DNA of 64,000 bases from Desmonostoc muscorum LEGE 12446 (GTDB taxonomy: Bacteria > Cyanobacteriota > Cyanobacteriia > Cyanobacteriales > Nostocaceae): the NCBI RefSeq assembly GCF_015207005.2, contig NZ_JADEXS020000001.1:4402001-4466000 (forward strand), given 5' to 3'. The translations under genes and the position numbers were made by a program. Shown one piece after another: positions 62,192-64,000 of the stretch. The notes beneath the pieces were generated by a model, which saw nothing but the letters and a program-made list of their open reading frames with translations, searched no databases and was not told where the DNA came from. Position 1 is the first letter of the stretch, and the number at the start of each line of letters is the position of its first letter.

Positions 62192-62860
62192 GTGAAAGCT
62201 GTCCGTTACAGTCCCAATTCTCAGAGACCCCAACTGGCACGCGGTATTAGGCGTTTAGAACGGGATGTATTACGCATGGGAGCTTTGGTGGAACAATCAT
62301 TTCGCCTCAGCCACCAAGCGTTATTTGCTCGTAACCTAGCAGCAGCTGAGGAACTTCCCCGATTAGATAAAAAAATCGATCGCTTTTATAGACAAATAGA
62401 GTCAGACTGTACAGCGATTATGACGCTGCAATCCCCTACACCACAAGATTTGCGTTGCTTGAGTGCTTTTATGCAGCTAGTGCGGGATTTAGAGCGCATT
62501 GGTGATTATGCTGAGGATTTAGCTGAGATTGCGATTAAAATCTTTCCTTATGCGCCTCACACGTCTCTACCAGATATTGAAGTCATGTCCCGTCACGCCC
62601 AGGCAATGTTAGCAACTAGCTTAGTGGCTTTGGCAGATTTTGATGAAGCAGGTGGGCGGGGTTTAAAGCACTTAGATGACACTGTAGACGATGCCTATGA
62701 TCGCGTTTATCAGGCTTTAGCTCAACAACGCGATGTACCAGGCGTCGTTGAGCCAATTGTACTGTTGGCACTGGCGATTCGTTGTCTTGAACGCATGGCA
62801 GATCATGCCACTAATATCGGTCAAAGGGTAGCATATATCGTCACTGGTCAACGCTCGTAA
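62192..62860 (+). CDS. phoU: PhoU, phosphate signalling regulator
   Basis: 222 residues, two PhoU helical repeats: LARGIRRLERDVLRMGALVE, then DLRCLSAFMQLVRDLERIGDYAEDLAEI in the first repeat, and GLKHLDDTVDDAYDRVYQAL then LLALAIRCLERMADHATNIGQR in the second. It carries the metal-binding E/DxxxD motifs ERIGDYAED and ERMADHATNIG. It couples the Pst transporter to SphS and represses the Pho regulon when phosphate is plentiful. GTG start, 211 bases after sphS. Confidence 0.95.
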   Translation: MKAVRYSPNSQRPQLARGIRRLERDVLRMGALVEQSFRLSHQALFARNLAAAEELPRLDKKIDRFYRQIESDCTAIMTLQSPTPQDLRCLSAFMQLVRDLERIGDYAEDLAEIAIKIFPYAPHTSLPDIEVMSRHAQAMLATSLVALADFDEAGGRGLKHLDDTVDDAYDRVYQALAQQRDVPGVVEPIVLLALAIRCLERMADHATNIGQRVAYIVTGQRS

Positions 62861-62955
62861 ACTACCCCAACCCATACACGAACGCAGGGTGGTTTCATAC
62901 AAGCAGAGAAAAATTAAAACTGGGTTTCAAAGCCTCTCCCCCACCGGGATTGCTG

Positions 62956-63248
62956 TGCCCCTACGAAAGACCTGGTTTTTGAATCATCCATATTTGGTAT
63001 TTTGTGTCAAAGAAGAGGAAAAGGGGCAGGGGACTCTTAGCAGGGGGGAAACCCCATAAATAAATTTAGGGGCTTGAAACAAGGACGCATCATTTCTCGT
63101 GCTATGCATCTCGAAATAAATATTTTTGCTTTTGTGCATAAATAAATTTAGGGGCTTGAAACCCTTTTTGCAGAGGAATTTCAGTATCTTTCTCCCCTGC
63201 CCCCTGCCCCCTGCTCCCCTGCTTCTTCGGTCAATGCGTAAGTCCTAT
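62956..63248. repeat. Dispersed repeat copy interrupted by a 230-bp insertion
   Basis: 62961-63008 (CTACGAAAG, CCTGGTTTTTGAATCATCCA, GGTATTTTGTGTCA) and 63235-63248 (AATGCGTAAGTCCT) are the two halves of the repeat seen intact at 25799-25866. Between them lies an unrelated 230-bp block. Short direct matches (GTCA) border the break. Confidence 0.6.
63055..63162. repeat. Two exact 26-bp direct repeats (82-bp period)
   Basis: CATAAATAAATTTAGGGGCT then TGAAAC occurs at 63055-63080 and 63137-63162, separated by a 56-base unrelated segment (63081-63136). The right end GGGGCTTGAAAC and an upstream GGGGGGAAACCCC give a partial palindrome. Could be a CRISPR relic or plain dispersed repeat; no cas gene or third copy. 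Confidence 0.5.
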
Positions 63249-63318
63249 TATTATTTAGGGTGATGCGGGGACGCAAAGAGATTTTAATGATAAGTGATTA
63301 GCCGGACATGATATCACG

Positions 63319-63351
63319 GTATGAGTTAGGGATTTAAACCCTAACTCATAC
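63319..63351. repeat. 33-bp inverted repeat
   Basis: GTATGAGTTAGGG and CCCTAACTCATAC pair perfectly over 13 bases around ATTTAAA. A phrase GGTATGAGTT recurs at 63381. It lies in the leader of the Crp-like gene and could be a terminator or operator. Confidence 0.6.
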
Positions 63352-63667
63352 GAAGTACTGTTCCAAAGATTTTTATCAATGGTATGAGTTTTATAAAAAA
63401 CCAAAAAATTAAGTTAACTAAACATTTTACAAAAAGCTTACCTTTTCTTAAACTTGCACAATTATAAGTAAGGGGTAAACAGCTAAAAAATTTCCTTTTA
63501 TGTCACTAATATATGGCTCGAACCAAAAGCTATTCTGATGACAAGGTTTTGATTTAGCTGCTAGTTAGTGAAATCTCAGCATAGAGAATTATTTAATAGA
63601 GAAAATATTAGATTTTTTTAATAATTTAAGCAGCAATATTCCCTCATAGTCTGTGTGCCTACGGTTC

Positions 63668-64000
63668 ATGATGTATTCCACAATTCCCACTCCAAACTCT
63701 TCTCGGCTGTCAAACAATTCTGCTGTAGAAGGACAGGCATCACAATACTTATTTACCCGTCGGGAAGTAATTCCGCTTCGGAATGATGTGCTTTGGCGCA
63801 TTGAACATGGCGCAGTTCGTACCCTAACGTGGGGCGAAGACGGAACATTCATCACTCTTGGTTATTGGGGACTAGGAGATCTCATTGGCTATCCTTTATC
63901 TAGAATTAGACCATATCAAATCGAATGTCTCACAGCTGTAGAAGTCAGCATTGTGCCTGCTCACTTGTGGCATCAAGATGTTGATGCTTTATTGTCTCAC
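63668..64000 (+). CDS. Crp/Fnr-family transcription regulator (N-terminal part, runs off the window)
   Basis: The open frame has no stop before the window end; 111 codons are visible. It starts MMYSTIPTPNSSRLSNNSAV and continues LFTRREVIPLRNDVLWRIEH, a cyclic-nucleotide-binding-like roll with GDLIGYPL and VEVSIVPAHLW. The DNA-binding helix-turn-helix lies outside the window. Related cyanobacterial proteins regulate gene expression in response to nitrogen, cAMP or redox; the ligand here is unknown. The start is either of the two adjacent ATG codons. Confidence 0.8.
   Translation, partial: MMYSTIPTPNSSRLSNNSAVEGQASQYLFTRREVIPLRNDVLWRIEHGAVRTLTWGEDGTFITLGYWGLGDLIGYPLSRIRPYQIECLTAVEVSIVPAHLWHQDVDALLSH

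Noticed and set aside
63589..63855. 88-residue minus-strand frame at the right end
   Set aside because: It is antisense to the Crp/Fnr-like frame, which has a recognisable cyclic-nucleotide-binding domain.
1..64000. tRNA or rRNA genes
   Set aside because: No T-loop GGTTCGAATCC-type blocks or rRNA-like stretches were noticed in either strand; a covariance-model scan would settle it.

Overview
The window is a chromosomal segment of a cyanobacterium, most likely a filamentous heterocyst-forming one (Nostocales: Nostoc, Tolypothrix, Calothrix and relatives). The evidence is the very frequent HIP1 octamer (GCGATCGC), many short tandem heptanucleotide repeats (STRRs) between and even inside genes, cyanobacteria-specific families (Ycf35, Ycf49-like DUF2499, DUF3038/DUF4335, DUF6887/DUF6888, a Psb35-like protein), and a phosphate-sensing locus next to a tandem coiled-coil gene pair, an arrangement I recall from Anabaena PCC 7120. 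No rRNA or tRNA gene was seen.

Layout. 0-12 kb is housekeeping: hisA, a Ycf49-like/DUF3593 membrane pair, csaB, a small gene coupled to a retropepsin-like protein, pgeF, birA, an M23 endopeptidase, ribE, a bifunctional-nuclease-domain protein, an aldo/keto reductase with two 4Fe-4S motifs, and an ABC exporter whose first codons are separated from its frame by a nine-A tract. 12-16 kb is a small defence-like island: a Uma2 protein carrying a 24-bp insertion, a Mrr-like nuclease with a premature stop that overlaps a TOPRIM-like gene, and an OLD/RecF-type ATPase followed by a DUF3226 TOPRIM protein. After a U32 peptidase (16.1-18.7 kb) comes a two-gene NTPase unit (18.8-25.3 kb) of a P-loop ATPase and a 1719-residue STAND/TPR/WD40 protein. 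25.3-26.9 kb is a graveyard holding a WD40 gene fragment and nested non-autonomous elements.

26.9-35.6 kb holds DUF3038/DUF4335, a YiaA-like protein, a DUF2997-Ycf35-ferredoxin operon, a DUF4926 protein, a stand-alone HsdR-N-like nuclease, a saccharopine-dehydrogenase-like enzyme and an unknown gene. 35.8-40.4 kb is the type IV pilus motor operon pilB-pilT-pilC. A TnpB element separates it from the chaperone cluster grpE-dnaK-dnaJ, which continues as tightly overlapping dnaJ-tusA-like-rsgA. Then come two Uma2 genes, a GH57 branching enzyme, DUF6888/DUF6887, the Psb35-like gene and another Uma2 gene.

54.4-56.6 kb is a nested insertion: an ISAs1-family element with a 10-bp target duplication sits inside a decayed IS5-type element, which itself truncates a neighbouring gene. 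The right end holds an orphan 39-residue basic peptide, two paralogous coiled-coil proteins (LfiA/LfiB-like), the response regulator, histidine kinase and PhoU of the phosphate regulon (SphR-SphS-PhoU), a repeat-rich gap, and the start of a Crp/Fnr-family regulator cut by the window edge.

The best candidates for an undescribed system are the paired TOPRIM units at 12.9-16.0 kb and the ATPase + STAND-WD40 pair at 18.8-25.3 kb. The genome's repeat activity is also unusually visible: STRRs are translated in-frame in three proteins, and at least three nested-insertion events can be read directly from inverted repeats or target duplications.
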